The notes beneath the pieces were generated by a model, which was not told where the DNA came from, did no database searches, and worked only from the letters and a program-made list of their open reading frames with translations. Position numbers and translations under genes: made by a program. This document shows, one piece after another, positions 30,524 to 39,120 of a DNA stretch of 64,000 nucleotides; position 1 is the stretch's first letter; every line of letters begins with the position of its first letter. The DNA is from Deinococcus marmoris DSM 12784 (GTDB lineage: Bacteria; Deinococcota; Deinococci; Deinococcales; Deinococcaceae). Where the stretch lies: contig NZ_JNIV01000009.1 of the NCBI RefSeq assembly GCF_000701405.1, positions 1 to 64,000 of the forward strand. Reading direction: 5' to 3'.

Positions 30524-31642
30524 TTACCCCGCCACCGCTTCAGCTTCCGCCAGCTCCCCGATCTGCTCGCCCGACTCGTCCAGCACAAACTTGTCAATAT
30601 ATGGCGAGTTCATCAGATGCAGCGCGCCCATGTACTTGAGGCGGAATTTGACATAGCTGCCCACCTTCAGCCCGGCCTCGTTTTCGCCCACGTTCAGCAC
30701 CAGCATGTCACTGCTGCCGCCGATCACTTCCAGACGCTCGTCCACAGGTTCCAGATACTGCGGCGAGATGTCCAGGTAACCCACGTCCAGAATGGCGCGG
30801 TGGCTGGTGCTGCCGCTGCTCTCGGCCTCGGCGGTGACGCCAAAGGGGTTCTTACCCAGCGTGCCGGAGGGCATCGTGGGCTTCTCGGCCAGTTCGATGA
30901 CCTGGGCGTGCAATTCCAGCACGTCGTCGTGCATGCCGGCGAAGGTGTCCTCGGCAACTAAATCCTGCCCGAAGAACAGCGCCTCGCCAATGCGGAAGTG
31001 GTTGATGGCCTGGGGCAAGCCGCCCGCGATCAGTAGTGGGATGGTCACGGTGGTCCCGGCGCTGACCCACTGGATTTCCACGTTGTTCTTCAGCTCGATG
31101 ATCTTCTTGTACAGGCCCAGTTGAATCAGCTTGTCCTCGCTGGGCATCACACCGTTCAGACAATTCAGGTTGGTGCCGATACCGATAATTTTGATGTTCG
31201 GAAGCTGAAAGACCTGGGCGTAAAACGCCTCGATGTCCTCGCGCAGCACGCCCTCGCGCAGATCGCCCATCTCGATCATGATGATGATCAGGTGCTGCCG
31301 GTCCTGACGCACGGCCTCGGCAGAGATGGCGCGGATGGTCTCCAGTTCGGTGTTGAAGCTCACGTCCGCCCAGGTCACGAGGTCCTCGATTAAAGCGGAG
31401 GCGGGCGGCTTGATGTACACCGTCTGCGCCCCCGGACTCAGCTCCTTGATGGCCCGCAGGTTGCTGATACGCGAGTCCAGCAGTTCCAGACGGCCCAGGC
31501 GAATCACTTCGTTCAGAAACAACTTGTTGCCGCACAGCAGCTTGGTGGTGATGCCCCAGTCGATGTGATGCTCACCAAACAGGGTTTCCAGAAAGTCGAA
31601 ATTGGCCTGCAATTTGGGGCGGTTCAGCGTCAGATATGCCAT
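30524..31642 (-). CDS. Alanine racemase-fold amino acid racemase (ornithine racemase-like)
   Basis: A 372-residue PLP enzyme of the alanine racemase N-terminal fold, in the branch with ornithine racemase and YhfX-like proteins. The PLP lysine is expected in WGITTKLLCGN (about residue 34). Further family blocks are MIEMGDLREGVL, IGIGTNLNCLNGV and the PLP-phosphate region VSAGTTVTIPLL. The C-terminal strands ILDVGYLDISPQYLEPVD fit. Deinococcus peptidoglycan contains ornithine, so an ornithine racemase would be meaningful here, but the substrate is inference. It is the second gene of a GNAT-racemase operon (12 bases apart). Confidence 0.75.
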   Translation of the reverse strand: MAYLTLNRPKLQANFDFLETLFGEHHIDWGITTKLLCGNKLFLNEVIRLGRLELLDSRISNLRAIKELSPGAQTVYIKPPASALIEDLVTWADVSFNTELETIRAISAEAVRQDRQHLIIIMIEMGDLREGVLREDIEAFYAQVFQLPNIKIIGIGTNLNCLNGVMPSEDKLIQLGLYKKIIELKNNVEIQWVSAGTTVTIPLLIAGGLPQAINHFRIGEALFFGQDLVAEDTFAGMHDDVLELHAQVIELAEKPTMPSGTLGKNPFGVTAEAESSGSTSHRAILDVGYLDISPQYLEPVDERLEVIGGSSDMLVLNVGENEAGLKVGSYVKFRLKYMGALHLMNSPYIDKFVLDESGEQIGELAEAEAVAG

Positions 31643-31654
31643 AAGTTCGCCTCC

Positions 31655-32107
31655 CTAGCGTTGCAGGCGCATTTCGAGATACTTGTTGGTGAAGCCCAGT
31701 CGCTCGTACAGCTTCCTGGCGGGATTGTGAGGCTCGACGTGCAGGGCAACGTTCCCCTCCACATTCGCCAGCACGGTTTCCATCAATTGTTTGCCCAGGC
31801 CACGCCCGCGCGTCTTGCCGTGGACGGCAATGTAGACCAGGATATTTTCGGGAATGAAGCCGCCCATGCCGGTGCGGTTGGTGATCACCGCGCCCAGGAT
31901 TTCCCCATCTTCTTCGGCGTAAGTGACGCTGCCGCCTCGCTCACGGGCGTAGGCAAGGCACGCCTGAATGTCGTGCAGGGCGTCGCCGTACTCATCCAGA
32001 TGCGTATGCAGAAATTCGGCGACGCGCCCGCCGTCCTCGGCGCTCAGGGTCTCCGGGGCATCTGGCCCCAACGTGTAATTTTTGATGTTCAGGGTTTGAA
32101 TGGTCAT
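31655..32107 (-). CDS. GNAT-family N-acetyltransferase
   Basis: A 150-residue acetyltransferase with motif A as VHGKTRGRGLGKQLMETVL (about residues 96-114) and the C-terminal NPARKLYERLGF. ATG 32107 is preferred because AGAGGAGGGGAAGA precedes it directly; an upstream in-frame start at 32152 is possible. It is followed 12 bases later by the racemase gene, which suggests that the acetyltransferase acts on a related amino acid, for example a D-amino acid, but the sequence does not prove that. Confidence 0.85.
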   Translation of the reverse strand: MTIQTLNIKNYTLGPDAPETLSAEDGGRVAEFLHTHLDEYGDALHDIQACLAYARERGGSVTYAEEDGEILGAVITNRTGMGGFIPENILVYIAVHGKTRGRGLGKQLMETVLANVEGNVALHVEPHNPARKLYERLGFTNKYLEMRLQR

Positions 32108-32215
32108 TCTTCCCCTCCTCTTTGCCCCCAAGGTTAAGGGCAGATGTGTCATGGCCGCCTCTCGCCCGCTTGAGCAAAATTTGAGCTTGAGGACGGCAAT
32201 CCGTAGGGCGACAAA

Positions 32216-32247
32216 AGAAAAGGCCGCCCCGCAGCAACAGGGCAGCC
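32216..32247 (-). terminator. Terminator of the truD-side operon
   Basis: On the minus strand GGCTGCCC (32247-32240) pairs with GGGCGGCC (32229-32222) including one G-T pair, then TTTTC. Confidence 0.7.
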
Positions 32248-32303
32248 TAACGCAGGGGGGCGGAACGATTTGGAAGATGCGGCACGGCGCAAGGAGAAGG
32301 AAA

Positions 32304-32486
32304 CTACTCGCGCCTGTTTGGCTCGGTGCGAATGGCCCAGTTCAGACCGAAGATGGATAACCACGAGACAAATCCGTACCAGGGACTGTAATGGCCCCAA
32401 ATCTGATCAACGCCCCACGAGAGGACGAGTAACAAGAGCAGCAAAGGCAACGAGCGCAACAGATAACGGCGAAAGCGGGGACTCAT
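32304..32486 (-). CDS. Small membrane protein, 60 residues
   Basis: A short protein with two hydrophobic segments, LLRSLPLLLLLLVLSWGV and YGFVSWLSIFGLNWAI, and basic ends. The start is uncertain: ATG 32486 gives 60 residues and the frame is open to 32534. No good ribosome binding site is seen. It follows the DUF3293 gene on the same strand and precedes a terminator, which supports it being expressed. I recognise no family. Confidence 0.5.
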   Translation of the reverse strand: MSPRFRRYLLRSLPLLLLLLVLSWGVDQIWGHYSPWYGFVSWLSIFGLNWAIRTEPNRRE

Positions 32487-32539
32487 GGCCGGATTGTTCG
32501 CCCGGCCAGTCAATCGCAATGTGGCCCTCTCCACGGCTA

Positions 32540-32959
32540 TCAGGCTTTCAGAAGCCTCGCCCAGAACCGTTCCACCCGCACTCTACCCAGCTCTAACCAG
32601 ACCAGAGACACCCTCCGCCCCACGCCAAAGAGGACGGCAGCCTGAGCAAAACGCCGCCCCAGTTGTGCTGCCTGCTTCAAGGTCAGGCCGGGCAAGATCA
32701 CGGACGGTTCGGCCCACTGCCCCTCGCCGTTGACACCGGGCAAATGTGGGCGCGAGGCGATCAGGGCTAGCAATTCACGCCCGGCCCACAGGTTATCGGC
32801 TTCCGGCTGATGCTGCCCGCCCGGATTCCAGGCCGTGACGATGGCCCAGGTTCCAGCAGCCCAGGAAGGCGCGGCGGCTGAGGGTTCGGAGACAAGGCGA
32901 AAGCGTTCACCCGGTGTGCCGTAGCTGGCTGACAGGAAGGCGGCGCGCTGTGCCGTCAT
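32540..32959 (-). CDS. DUF3293-like protein
   Basis: A 139-residue soluble protein. The block TWAIVTAWNPGGQHQPEADN (about residues 37-56) is the recognisable signature of DUF3293 proteins, whose role is unknown. The C-terminal half (AAQLGRRFAQAAVLFGVGRR) also fits. It starts 6 bases after the stop of the secreted protein gene, in the same minus-strand run as truD. Confidence 0.7.
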   Translation of the reverse strand: MTAQRAAFLSASYGTPGERFRLVSEPSAAAPSWAAGTWAIVTAWNPGGQHQPEADNLWAGRELLALIASRPHLPGVNGEGQWAEPSVILPGLTLKQAAQLGRRFAQAAVLFGVGRRVSLVWLELGRVRVERFWARLLKA

Positions 32960-32965
32960 TCCCGG

Positions 32966-33343
32966 CTACCGGTTCACGATGGCTGCCGTGTTCAGAACCA
33001 CGCCCTGGCGGAAGCGCAGCACGACGCTGACCTTCTGACCCGGCTTGAAATTGCCACCCAGCACCACGCGGTAGCCCGAGCCGCCGCTGAGAACCAGATT
33101 GCCAGTGATCGGCACGGACGCCACCACCTCGCAGCGGGGGGCGCATTTCATCAGGCGGGCGCGGCCCAGGCTGCTCCAGACACCCAGCAACTCATCCGGC
33201 TTGGACGCGCCGATGCGGCCCGTCAGGAGTGCGCCGCCGTAACTGGGCATCAATTTCAGATCGGCAGACAGTCCGGCAGGATTCTGGGCCGACGCGCCCG
33301 GAACCAGCAGGAAGACCGCCAGCGCCGCCGCTTTCAGCTTCAT
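32966..33343 (-). CDS. Secreted hypothetical protein
   Basis: A 125-residue exported protein with a clear signal peptide ([20 protein letters not shown], cleavage after ASA). The mature part is a strand-rich domain ([39 protein letters not shown]) with a CAPRC pair near residue 70 that could form a small disulfide loop or metal site. The layout loosely resembles periplasmic copper-binding proteins, but their His/Met ligands are not seen, so no function is assigned. The start overlaps the truD stop by four bases (ATGA, 33340-33343), so it is translationally coupled to truD. Confidence 0.6.
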   Translation of the reverse strand: MKLKAAALAVFLLVPGASAQNPAGLSADLKLMPSYGGALLTGRIGASKPDELLGVWSSLGRARLMKCAPRCEVVASVPITGNLVLSGGSGYRVVLGGNFKPGQKVSVVLRFRQGVVLNTAAIVNR

Positions 33344-34413
33344 TCCTCTCCTCCGGCGTCTTCAGCGCTGTCCGCGTCCACCGGCCCGGCGCTGTCCACC
33401 TCGGTCTTCATCACCTCGCGCAAGACGCTGGTGGCGAAGCTGCCCTTGGGCAGGGTGAAAGACAGCGTGTAGCCGTCCTCCTGCGGGGTGACGCTGGCCT
33501 CCTCGGGGAACACGCGGGTTAATCGGCGGTCCCCACGCCGGGAGGAGAACACGCCCGGCGTCAGGTCAAAGAGGGCCAGGGCCTCGGCTTCCAGCGCCCC
33601 GGCTTCCAGCGTCAGCGGTTTGGTCTTCTTGCCGAACAACGTGCCGGTGGCGCTGACCTCGCCGCGTTCGGCGCGGGGCGACTCGGCAGCGGCGTCCTCG
33701 ACCAGAAAGACCCCGCCCGTATCGTGCTTCTTTGCCATATCGCCCGCCAGCAACGAGGCGAACAGACCGCGTTCCAGACGCAGGCTGAGAGAAGCGTTGA
33801 ACACCGCACTCTGCACGCTGGAGATCAGGAAGCGGCGCACGCGTGGGTCACGCAGACGCGATTCGCCGCGCAGCACGCGGAGACCCTCCTCGGCATTCAG
33901 GCCGCCCAGGCCGAAGCGTTGCGGACCAAAGTAATTGGGCACGCCCCCCACACCGAGCAGATTCAGGACGGCTTCAGCCTCGGCTGCGCCGCCCGCCGCG
34001 TCCCGCACGCGCACCACGAAGCGGTTGCCGCGCAGGTGGCCCATGCCCAGTTTGTTGCCGTGCCGGGTGGTGTCCAGAATCCGCACGCCGTCCAGCGCAA
34101 ATTCGCCCAGCCGCCGCTCGTACTTGGCGGGCACGCTGAGCCACTGCGTTGTCACGGCGTGTCGGTCTTTCAGGCCCGCCACGCCAATGTCGCGGTCACG
34201 CACGCCCACCTGGGCGCTCAGTTCGCGCAGGACATGGGCGGTGGTGTGCCCGGTCTTCTCCACATGCAGGTACAGATGATCGCCCTCACCCGAAAGCGGA
34301 TACGCACCCACTTCCTCTACCCGGAAATCCTGGGCTTCAGCGCGCAGCGTTCCGCCCGTTCCTGCCGATTCCGTCAGCGCCCGCAGGGCTGCCCATTCAA
34401 ACACCAGACTCAC
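33340..34413 (-). CDS. truD: tRNA pseudouridine synthase D
   Basis: Makes pseudouridine at position 13 of tRNA. The catalytic aspartate is in [17 protein letters not shown] (about residue 83). Other TruD blocks are [39 protein letters not shown] and the C-terminal [20 protein letters not shown]. The 357 residues are normal. GTG 34413 is used, with a TAGGCT -10 on the minus strand 9 bases upstream. The C-terminal about 20 residues are acidic and not part of the fold. Confidence 0.93.
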   Translation of the reverse strand: MSLVFEWAALRALTESAGTGGTLRAEAQDFRVEEVGAYPLSGEGDHLYLHVEKTGHTTAHVLRELSAQVGVRDRDIGVAGLKDRHAVTTQWLSVPAKYERRLGEFALDGVRILDTTRHGNKLGMGHLRGNRFVVRVRDAAGGAAEAEAVLNLLGVGGVPNYFGPQRFGLGGLNAEEGLRVLRGESRLRDPRVRRFLISSVQSAVFNASLSLRLERGLFASLLAGDMAKKHDTGGVFLVEDAAAESPRAERGEVSATGTLFGKKTKPLTLEAGALEAEALALFDLTPGVFSSRRGDRRLTRVFPEEASVTPQEDGYTLSFTLPKGSFATSVLREVMKTEVDSAGPVDADSAEDAGGEE

Positions 34414-34478
34414 GATTGCAGCAGCCTATCCCGGCTTCCTGCGGCGGGCGTGAGAGGGCGCGGGCGGGGGAGCCATGC

Positions 34479-35351
34479 TCAGTTCAGGACGCGCCCATCG
34501 GCCCGGCCCAGCGGAGTCCAGTCGGCGCGGAACAGGTGGGCTTCCTGTTCCTTGCCGGGGCCGTACCACACGCGCACGCCGCTGTCGCGCTCGCCCACGG
34601 GCAGCAGCGCCTCCTGCCCGGCGCGCAGTTCGGACAGCACCTCGCCGTCGGGGCCGCGCACCCGGTACCACGCGTTAATTCCAGCGGGGGACCAGCCCGC
34701 CAGCCGCACCGGACGCTTGGAGATGTTCTTCAGGTGCGCGCCCTGCTCGCTGAGGGTCACGCTCAGGTCCGGCCATTCCGGGGTGACGGTGCGGTGCCAG
34801 CGGGTCTGGAAATTCAGCGTGGGGCGGGTCCTGGCGGCTGCGCCTTTCGCCGGATACAGCGCCACGCCCAGCAGTCCCGCCATGCCCGCCAGCAGCGCGC
34901 ACAGGGTCGCCACGAAGGCCACCGGCTCGGGACGCTGATTCTGGAGGATGCCGAAGGCCAGCGCCGCACCGATAAGAACGGACACCAGCGGCCACGCGGG
35001 CGAGGGGCGAGCAGGGGCGCGGCGGTAGGGCAGCGGCCAGTACTCGGCCAGCAGCAGCGCCGCCGCACCCAGCCCGAACAATGCGGGTACGTCCAGCGTG
35101 GGCGTCAGCAGCAGCAGCGCCAGCCCCGGCACAGCCCACCACGCCACGCGCGGCAGATAGCCCAGCCGGGCCTCGCGCCCCGTTCGCAGCAGCCATTGCA
35201 GCGCGATCAGACCGATGACCACGGCATACAGACCGCTCACCTCGGTCAGCGGGGTCAGGTCCAGCAGTGAGCCGAGGCCGCCCAGCCCAACCGATGACAC
35301 CAGACCAGCCCATGAAACCAGTCCGGCCCGTAAAGCCTCCAACTCTTGCAC
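34479..35351 (-). CDS. Membrane protein of unknown function
   Basis: A 290-residue protein with six or seven hydrophobic helices in its first 170 residues (for example VSGLYAVVIGLIALQWLL, WWAVPGLALLLLTP and FVATLCALLAGMAGLLGVAL). A soluble C-terminal domain of about 120 residues follows (LSVTLSEQGAHLKNISKRPV, then VRVWYGPGKEQEAHLF), which looks like a small beta sandwich. GTG 35351 has GAGGAG 6 bases upstream. Three related boxes lie in the 160 bases before it. No family recognised. Confidence 0.65.
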   Translation of the reverse strand: MQELEALRAGLVSWAGLVSSVGLGGLGSLLDLTPLTEVSGLYAVVIGLIALQWLLRTGREARLGYLPRVAWWAVPGLALLLLTPTLDVPALFGLGAAALLLAEYWPLPYRRAPARPSPAWPLVSVLIGAALAFGILQNQRPEPVAFVATLCALLAGMAGLLGVALYPAKGAAARTRPTLNFQTRWHRTVTPEWPDLSVTLSEQGAHLKNISKRPVRLAGWSPAGINAWYRVRGPDGEVLSELRAGQEALLPVGERDSGVRVWYGPGKEQEAHLFRADWTPLGRADGRVLN

Positions 35352-35426
35352 GTCAGTCTCCTCGTGGGTGGACCAGGCAGCCTCCCAACCGGCTTAAAAT
35401 ACCGTCCAGGGGCCAGACGGAATGGA

Positions 35427-35502
35427 AGATGGACAGAAGAAGCCCCACATCAAGAATGTCTGCGGATCAGGTGGACTGCAACAGAAGATGGACTGAAACA
35501 GA
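35427..35502. repeat. Three similar boxes upstream of the membrane protein gene
   Basis: AGATGGACAGAAG (about 35427), AGGTGGACTGCAACAG (about 35469) and AGATGGACTGAAACAG (about 35486) share the core AGRTGGACnG. The last two are 17 bases apart. They lie in the promoter region of the minus-strand gene starting at 35351. Confidence 0.4.
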
Positions 35503-35511
35503 GACCGGACT

Positions 35512-36348
35512 TTACAGACGCGGGTCTTCTTTCTTATGGCGGCCCAGCCTGCCCATCAGGTTGCCTGGGCCTCTGGACTGCGGCTGAGCCGGATCGGCAG
35601 CCCCAGTCCCTTCCACCACTGCCGCAGCCGGGGACAGAGGGGGGGTCATGGGCGGCGTCAGTGGATCAGTGGTAGGAGGGGTCTTCCCTGCCGCCACAAG
35701 CGACTGGGCCAGCGGCGACAGCGCCGGGGCCACCACTCCCGGCTGCACTATCCCCGGCTGCCCGTGGCGCTCGATCTCGAAAGCCAGGTGGCCGATCTCA
35801 TCCCGTAGGATGCCTTCCCAGGCGGTCTTGACTGCGTTCAGGCTACCGGGCATGGCAAAGATCGCCGAACCCCGGCACAGCCCGCCCAGCGCCCGCGACA
35901 GCATGGCCGCGCCGCCCACCTCGCGGTAGCTGAGCATGCGGAACAGTTCGCCAAAGCCGGGGATGGGCTTGGTGATCATCGATTCCACCACCGGCACGGT
36001 CACGTCGCGCCCGGTCAGCCCCGTGCCGCCCGTGCTGAGAACCACCGTTGCCTCACGCACAAAAAGGGTCAGCGCGGTGCGGATGTCCAGCGCGTCGTCG
36101 CGGACCACCCGGTAATGCACCACGCTGTGCCCCGCCGCCTTCAGTTCAGCCAGCAGGTACTGACCGCTGGTGTCCGTCTCGGGCGTGCGCGTGTCGCTGA
36201 TGGTCAGCACCGCCACCCGCACACTCTGCGGCGCGGCAGCGCGGTGCTGCTGGGACGAGAGTTGTTTAGAGCGGGCCGATGGGCTGCCACCCGCTGCGGC
36301 GTTGCCAGAGGTGCTGGGCGGTCCAGGGGGGCGGGAGGCGTCCGTCAT
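35512..36348 (-). CDS. moaB: Molybdenum cofactor biosynthesis protein MoaB
   Basis: A MoaB/Mog-type protein of the molybdopterin adenylyltransferase fold. Key blocks are [18 protein letters not shown] (residues about 45-62), [19 protein letters not shown] (catalytic loop) and [20 protein letters not shown]. The protein is 278 residues, about 100 more than typical MoaB: a 40-residue Ser/Ala-rich N-terminal tail and a Pro-rich tail of about 65 residues (from [19 protein letters not shown]) flank the domain. A TATCGT -10 on the minus strand (36360-36355) ends six bases before the ATG, giving a leaderless mRNA. No other moa genes are in the window. Confidence 0.9.
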   Translation of the reverse strand: MTDASRPPGPPSTSGNAAAGGSPSARSKQLSSQQHRAAAPQSVRVAVLTISDTRTPETDTSGQYLLAELKAAGHSVVHYRVVRDDALDIRTALTLFVREATVVLSTGGTGLTGRDVTVPVVESMITKPIPGFGELFRMLSYREVGGAAMLSRALGGLCRGSAIFAMPGSLNAVKTAWEGILRDEIGHLAFEIERHGQPGIVQPGVVAPALSPLAQSLVAAGKTPPTTDPLTPPMTPPLSPAAAVVEGTGAADPAQPQSRGPGNLMGRLGRHKKEDPRL

Positions 36349-36476
36349 GGGGCCACGATACCGCCCAGGGCAAGGGCGGCGTCAGTCCCACGCCGGGGGT
36401 GACACGACGGCTTTTTCCACACTTCCTGTGTCCAGACTGCCCGTATCCAGACTGCCCGCTGTTCTGCTCCCTGCCC

Positions 36477-37364
36477 TCAGCGGCCCGCGTTCAGCACATT
36501 GCGCGCCCGTTCCGGCAGCAGGGCGCGGTCCGAGCGCTTCAGGTCCGCGCGGGGGCGGCGCAGGTACAGGGAGAGGTACATGCCCGCCTGCTGGTTCAGA
36601 AATTCGCGGTAGCCGTCTTCCTGGCCGCTGCGGACGCATTCCAGGGCCAGCAGGTCCAGTTGTTCTTCCAGCCGCGCCAGTGCCAGATAGCGGGCCGCGT
36701 TCGCGCCGCTGTCGCCCAGGGTGCCCAGAAAGGCGAGAAGCTGCTCGGGCTGCTGCATCAGCACCCTGGCCGCGCGGCGCACGTTGGGATCGTCCAGGGT
36801 CAGGGTGCAGGCCCGGCAGGGTTGCTCCTGGCTGGCCTCGCCGCAGACCGGGCAGGGCCGCCAGCCCTGTTCCTCACGCCACTTGCGCGAGCGGGTGATC
36901 GCCTCGGCGGCGCGCAGGGCGGCGGGGCGCAGGTCCTCACCCACATCCTGCACCAGTTCACGGGCGCGGGCGCGGTCCGGGGCGGGCAGGGGCGGCGGCG
37001 CGGGGGCCATCACCGGCTCGCGCACGCTGCCCACGCTGAAGCGGATATCGCTGAGGGGCGCGTCGGGCAGCAGCGCGTTCAGGGCCTTGAGAAAGTGATG
37101 GCGCTGCATGCTCAGGTGATGGGCGGCGGCGCTGTCTCTAACGTCCACGAACAGCACGCTGCCCTGCTGGGTGCGTGGGCGGGTGATGCGGGCAATTTCT
37201 GGCCCCACCGCCCCCGGCCACGCCAGAATGGCCCGCGCCCGCCCGATGCCCTTGGCGATGCGCGCCGTGCCCAGCGTCGCGCCCATCAGTTCGCCCAGGC
37301 CGCGCGGCCCGCTCAGGCGGCGGCCCCGGTTGTTGCGGCCCTCGTTGTAGCGGTCCCAGGCCAC
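36477..37364 (-). CDS. DUF721/DciA-like protein with a zinc-ribbon
   Basis: A 295-residue protein whose N-terminal about 100 residues match the DUF721/DciA fold (LGELMGATLGTARIAKGIGR, AWPGAVGPEIARITRPRTQQ, VLFVDVRDSAAAHHLSM), the ancestral loader of the DnaB replicative helicase. After a Pro-rich linker comes a possible zinc ribbon, CPVC followed after ten residues by CRAC (about residue 180), and a helical C-terminus. GTG 37364 overlaps the recF stop (TAGTG). The recF-DciA pairing is a known neighbourhood in replication-gene clusters. The C-terminal extension is longer than in most DciA proteins and its role is unknown. Confidence 0.8.
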   Translation of the reverse strand: MAWDRYNEGRNNRGRRLSGPRGLGELMGATLGTARIAKGIGRARAILAWPGAVGPEIARITRPRTQQGSVLFVDVRDSAAAHHLSMQRHHFLKALNALLPDAPLSDIRFSVGSVREPVMAPAPPPLPAPDRARARELVQDVGEDLRPAALRAAEAITRSRKWREEQGWRPCPVCGEASQEQPCRACTLTLDDPNVRRAARVLMQQPEQLLAFLGTLGDSGANAARYLALARLEEQLDLLALECVRSGQEDGYREFLNQQAGMYLSLYLRRPRADLKRSDRALLPERARNVLNAGR

Positions 37365-38506
37365 TAGCGCACTTCCTCAAGTCGCGGTGCCATTAGCTCG
37401 TCCTCTTCTGAATCGTCCGCGTTCAGGTCAGCCAGAGCCAGATCAGCCAGGGGAGGCGCGTCCACGGGCGTAAACCTCCCCGACTGCGCCCAGAACTGCG
37501 CCGACGCACCGGGCGGGCGTTCGGTTCCGGTCACGATGGCCTGCGGCACCCCCGCCGCCAGTTCCAGCAAAAATGTGCGGCGTCCGGGGTCCAGCTCGGC
37601 GCTGAAATCGTCGATCAGCAGGATGGGCTGCTCGCCAAAGCGTTCGGCCAGCAGCTCCAGCTCGGCGCGGCGCAGGGCAAGCGCAACGGTGCGCCCCTCG
37701 CCCCGGCTGGCGTATTCACTGGCCGAGAATCCGCCCAGGGTCAGCACCAGATCGTCGCGGTGCGGACCGGAGACAGTGGAGCCGCGCGCCAGTTCCTCGG
37801 CCCGTCTGGAGGTCAGATCGTGGGCATAGGTTTCAGGTGTCGTCGTTTCCAGCAGCGTCAGCGTGAGCGTCTTGCGGCTGCCCAGCGCGGCGTTGGCGTC
37901 GGTGGCCAGTTCGCCCAGGCGGGTCAGGGCGCGGCGGCGAAAGGTGATGATCTCGGTGCCCAGCTTGACCAGGGCGTCGTCCCACACCGACATGGCCCAC
38001 TGTTCGCCGCCTTTCAGGGCCGCGTTGCGCTGCGAAACCGTGCGCTCGTAACGGCCCAGTTGCTGGCCGTAGCGGGCGCTCAAGCGCGACAGCAGAGAGT
38101 CCAGATAGGCGCGGCGCAGGCTGGGCGAACCGAAGACCAGTTCGGAATCCTCCGGGCGAATCCACACGGCGCTGCCACGGGGCAGGTCGCCTGCGCGCAC
38201 GCGCACGCCGTCCACCTTGAGCTGCCGTCGCCCACGCCCCAGCCCCACCTCCTGCACGCTCAGGCTGCCGCCGGATTCCAGATCGGCGCGCACATACGCC
38301 TCGCTTTCGCCGGACTGCACCAGTTGTTCCAGGCGGCCCACGTCGGTCTGCCCGGTCAGCGCCAGATAAATGGCCTCCAGCAGGTTGGTCTTGCCCGCTC
38401 CATTCTCGCCATACACGCCCGTTACGCCCCCTCCGAAGCGCAGCGTACACGGCGCGAGGTTGCGGTAATTCAAAGTTGAGAGGGACTCCAGACGCACGCC
38501 CCGCAT
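37364..38506 (-). CDS. recF: DNA replication and repair protein RecF
   Basis: An SMC-like ATPase that, with RecO and RecR, loads RecA at gaps; in Deinococcus, which lacks RecBC, this pathway is central to double-strand break repair. Walker A is GVYGENGAGKTNLLEAIYLA (residues about 30-49), the signature region is EYASRGEGRTVALALRRAEL and Walker B is ILLIDDFSAELDPGRR. SGPHRDDLVLTLGG is another family block. The 380 residues are normal. ATG 38506; the intergenic region shared with doxX holds its promoter. The C-terminal about 30 residues are acidic. Confidence 0.94.
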   Translation of the reverse strand: MRGVRLESLSTLNYRNLAPCTLRFGGGVTGVYGENGAGKTNLLEAIYLALTGQTDVGRLEQLVQSGESEAYVRADLESGGSLSVQEVGLGRGRRQLKVDGVRVRAGDLPRGSAVWIRPEDSELVFGSPSLRRAYLDSLLSRLSARYGQQLGRYERTVSQRNAALKGGEQWAMSVWDDALVKLGTEIITFRRRALTRLGELATDANAALGSRKTLTLTLLETTTPETYAHDLTSRRAEELARGSTVSGPHRDDLVLTLGGFSASEYASRGEGRTVALALRRAELELLAERFGEQPILLIDDFSAELDPGRRTFLLELAAGVPQAIVTGTERPPGASAQFWAQSGRFTPVDAPPLADLALADLNADDSEEDELMAPRLEEVR

Positions 38507-38639
38507 TCTAGTCGGGACGGGCGCGGGGTTCTGTGGGACGGTGCGGGGATGGAGACAGGATTAAAGGTCTGAACGCAAAAGCGAGAGCTGCCCAACCACA
38601 TCACCAGCCTCTAATGTGCGGTTTGTTACACTGGCTTGC

Positions 38640-39083
38640 ATGCGGCGACAGCCTGAACTTGCCCTGGCCCTGATTCGCGTGGTGGTGGGGCTGGTGTTCG
38701 CGTGGCACGGCTTTCACAAGATTTTTGATCTGGGCCTGGGAAACGTGACCGCCAGTTACGGGGCGGCGGGCGTGCCCCTGCCCCTGCTGTTCGCGCCGCT
38801 GGTGGCCGTGCTGGAACTGGTGGGCGGTCCGCTGCTGGTGCTGGGGCTGGGCGCACGCGGGCTGGCCGGGGCGCTGGCGCTGCTGACGGCGGGCGTGGCC
38901 CTCGCGCCGCTGCTGGCCGGACGCCTTGGCTTCGCAGAGCTGGAAGTTCCGCTGCTGCTGCTGGCGGGCAGTCTGGCGGTGACGCTGGGCGGCCCAGGCT
39001 CCCCGGCCTTGCGGGACCGCAGCGCGGCGGTGTTGCCACAGGCACGCACGGCCAGCAACGCGCCTAGTAAGAGAAGAGACTGA
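38640..39083 (+). CDS. DoxX family membrane protein
   Basis: A 147-residue membrane protein with four hydrophobic helices. The DoxX signature begins at LALALIRVVVGLVFAWHGFH and continues KIFDLGLGNV and VPLPLLFAPLVAVLELVGGP. Relatives take part in thiol/redox balance at the membrane or form oxidoreductase complexes. ATG 38640 is preferred over ATG 38616 because a TACACT -10 (38627-38632) ends seven bases before it. Confidence 0.85.
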   Translation: MRRQPELALALIRVVVGLVFAWHGFHKIFDLGLGNVTASYGAAGVPLPLLFAPLVAVLELVGGPLLVLGLGARGLAGALALLTAGVALAPLLAGRLGFAELEVPLLLLAGSLAVTLGGPGSPALRDRSAAVLPQARTASNAPSKRRD

Positions 39084-39120
39084 CAAACAAACGGTCAGCC
39101 TCTCTCTGAAAAGTGGTGAC

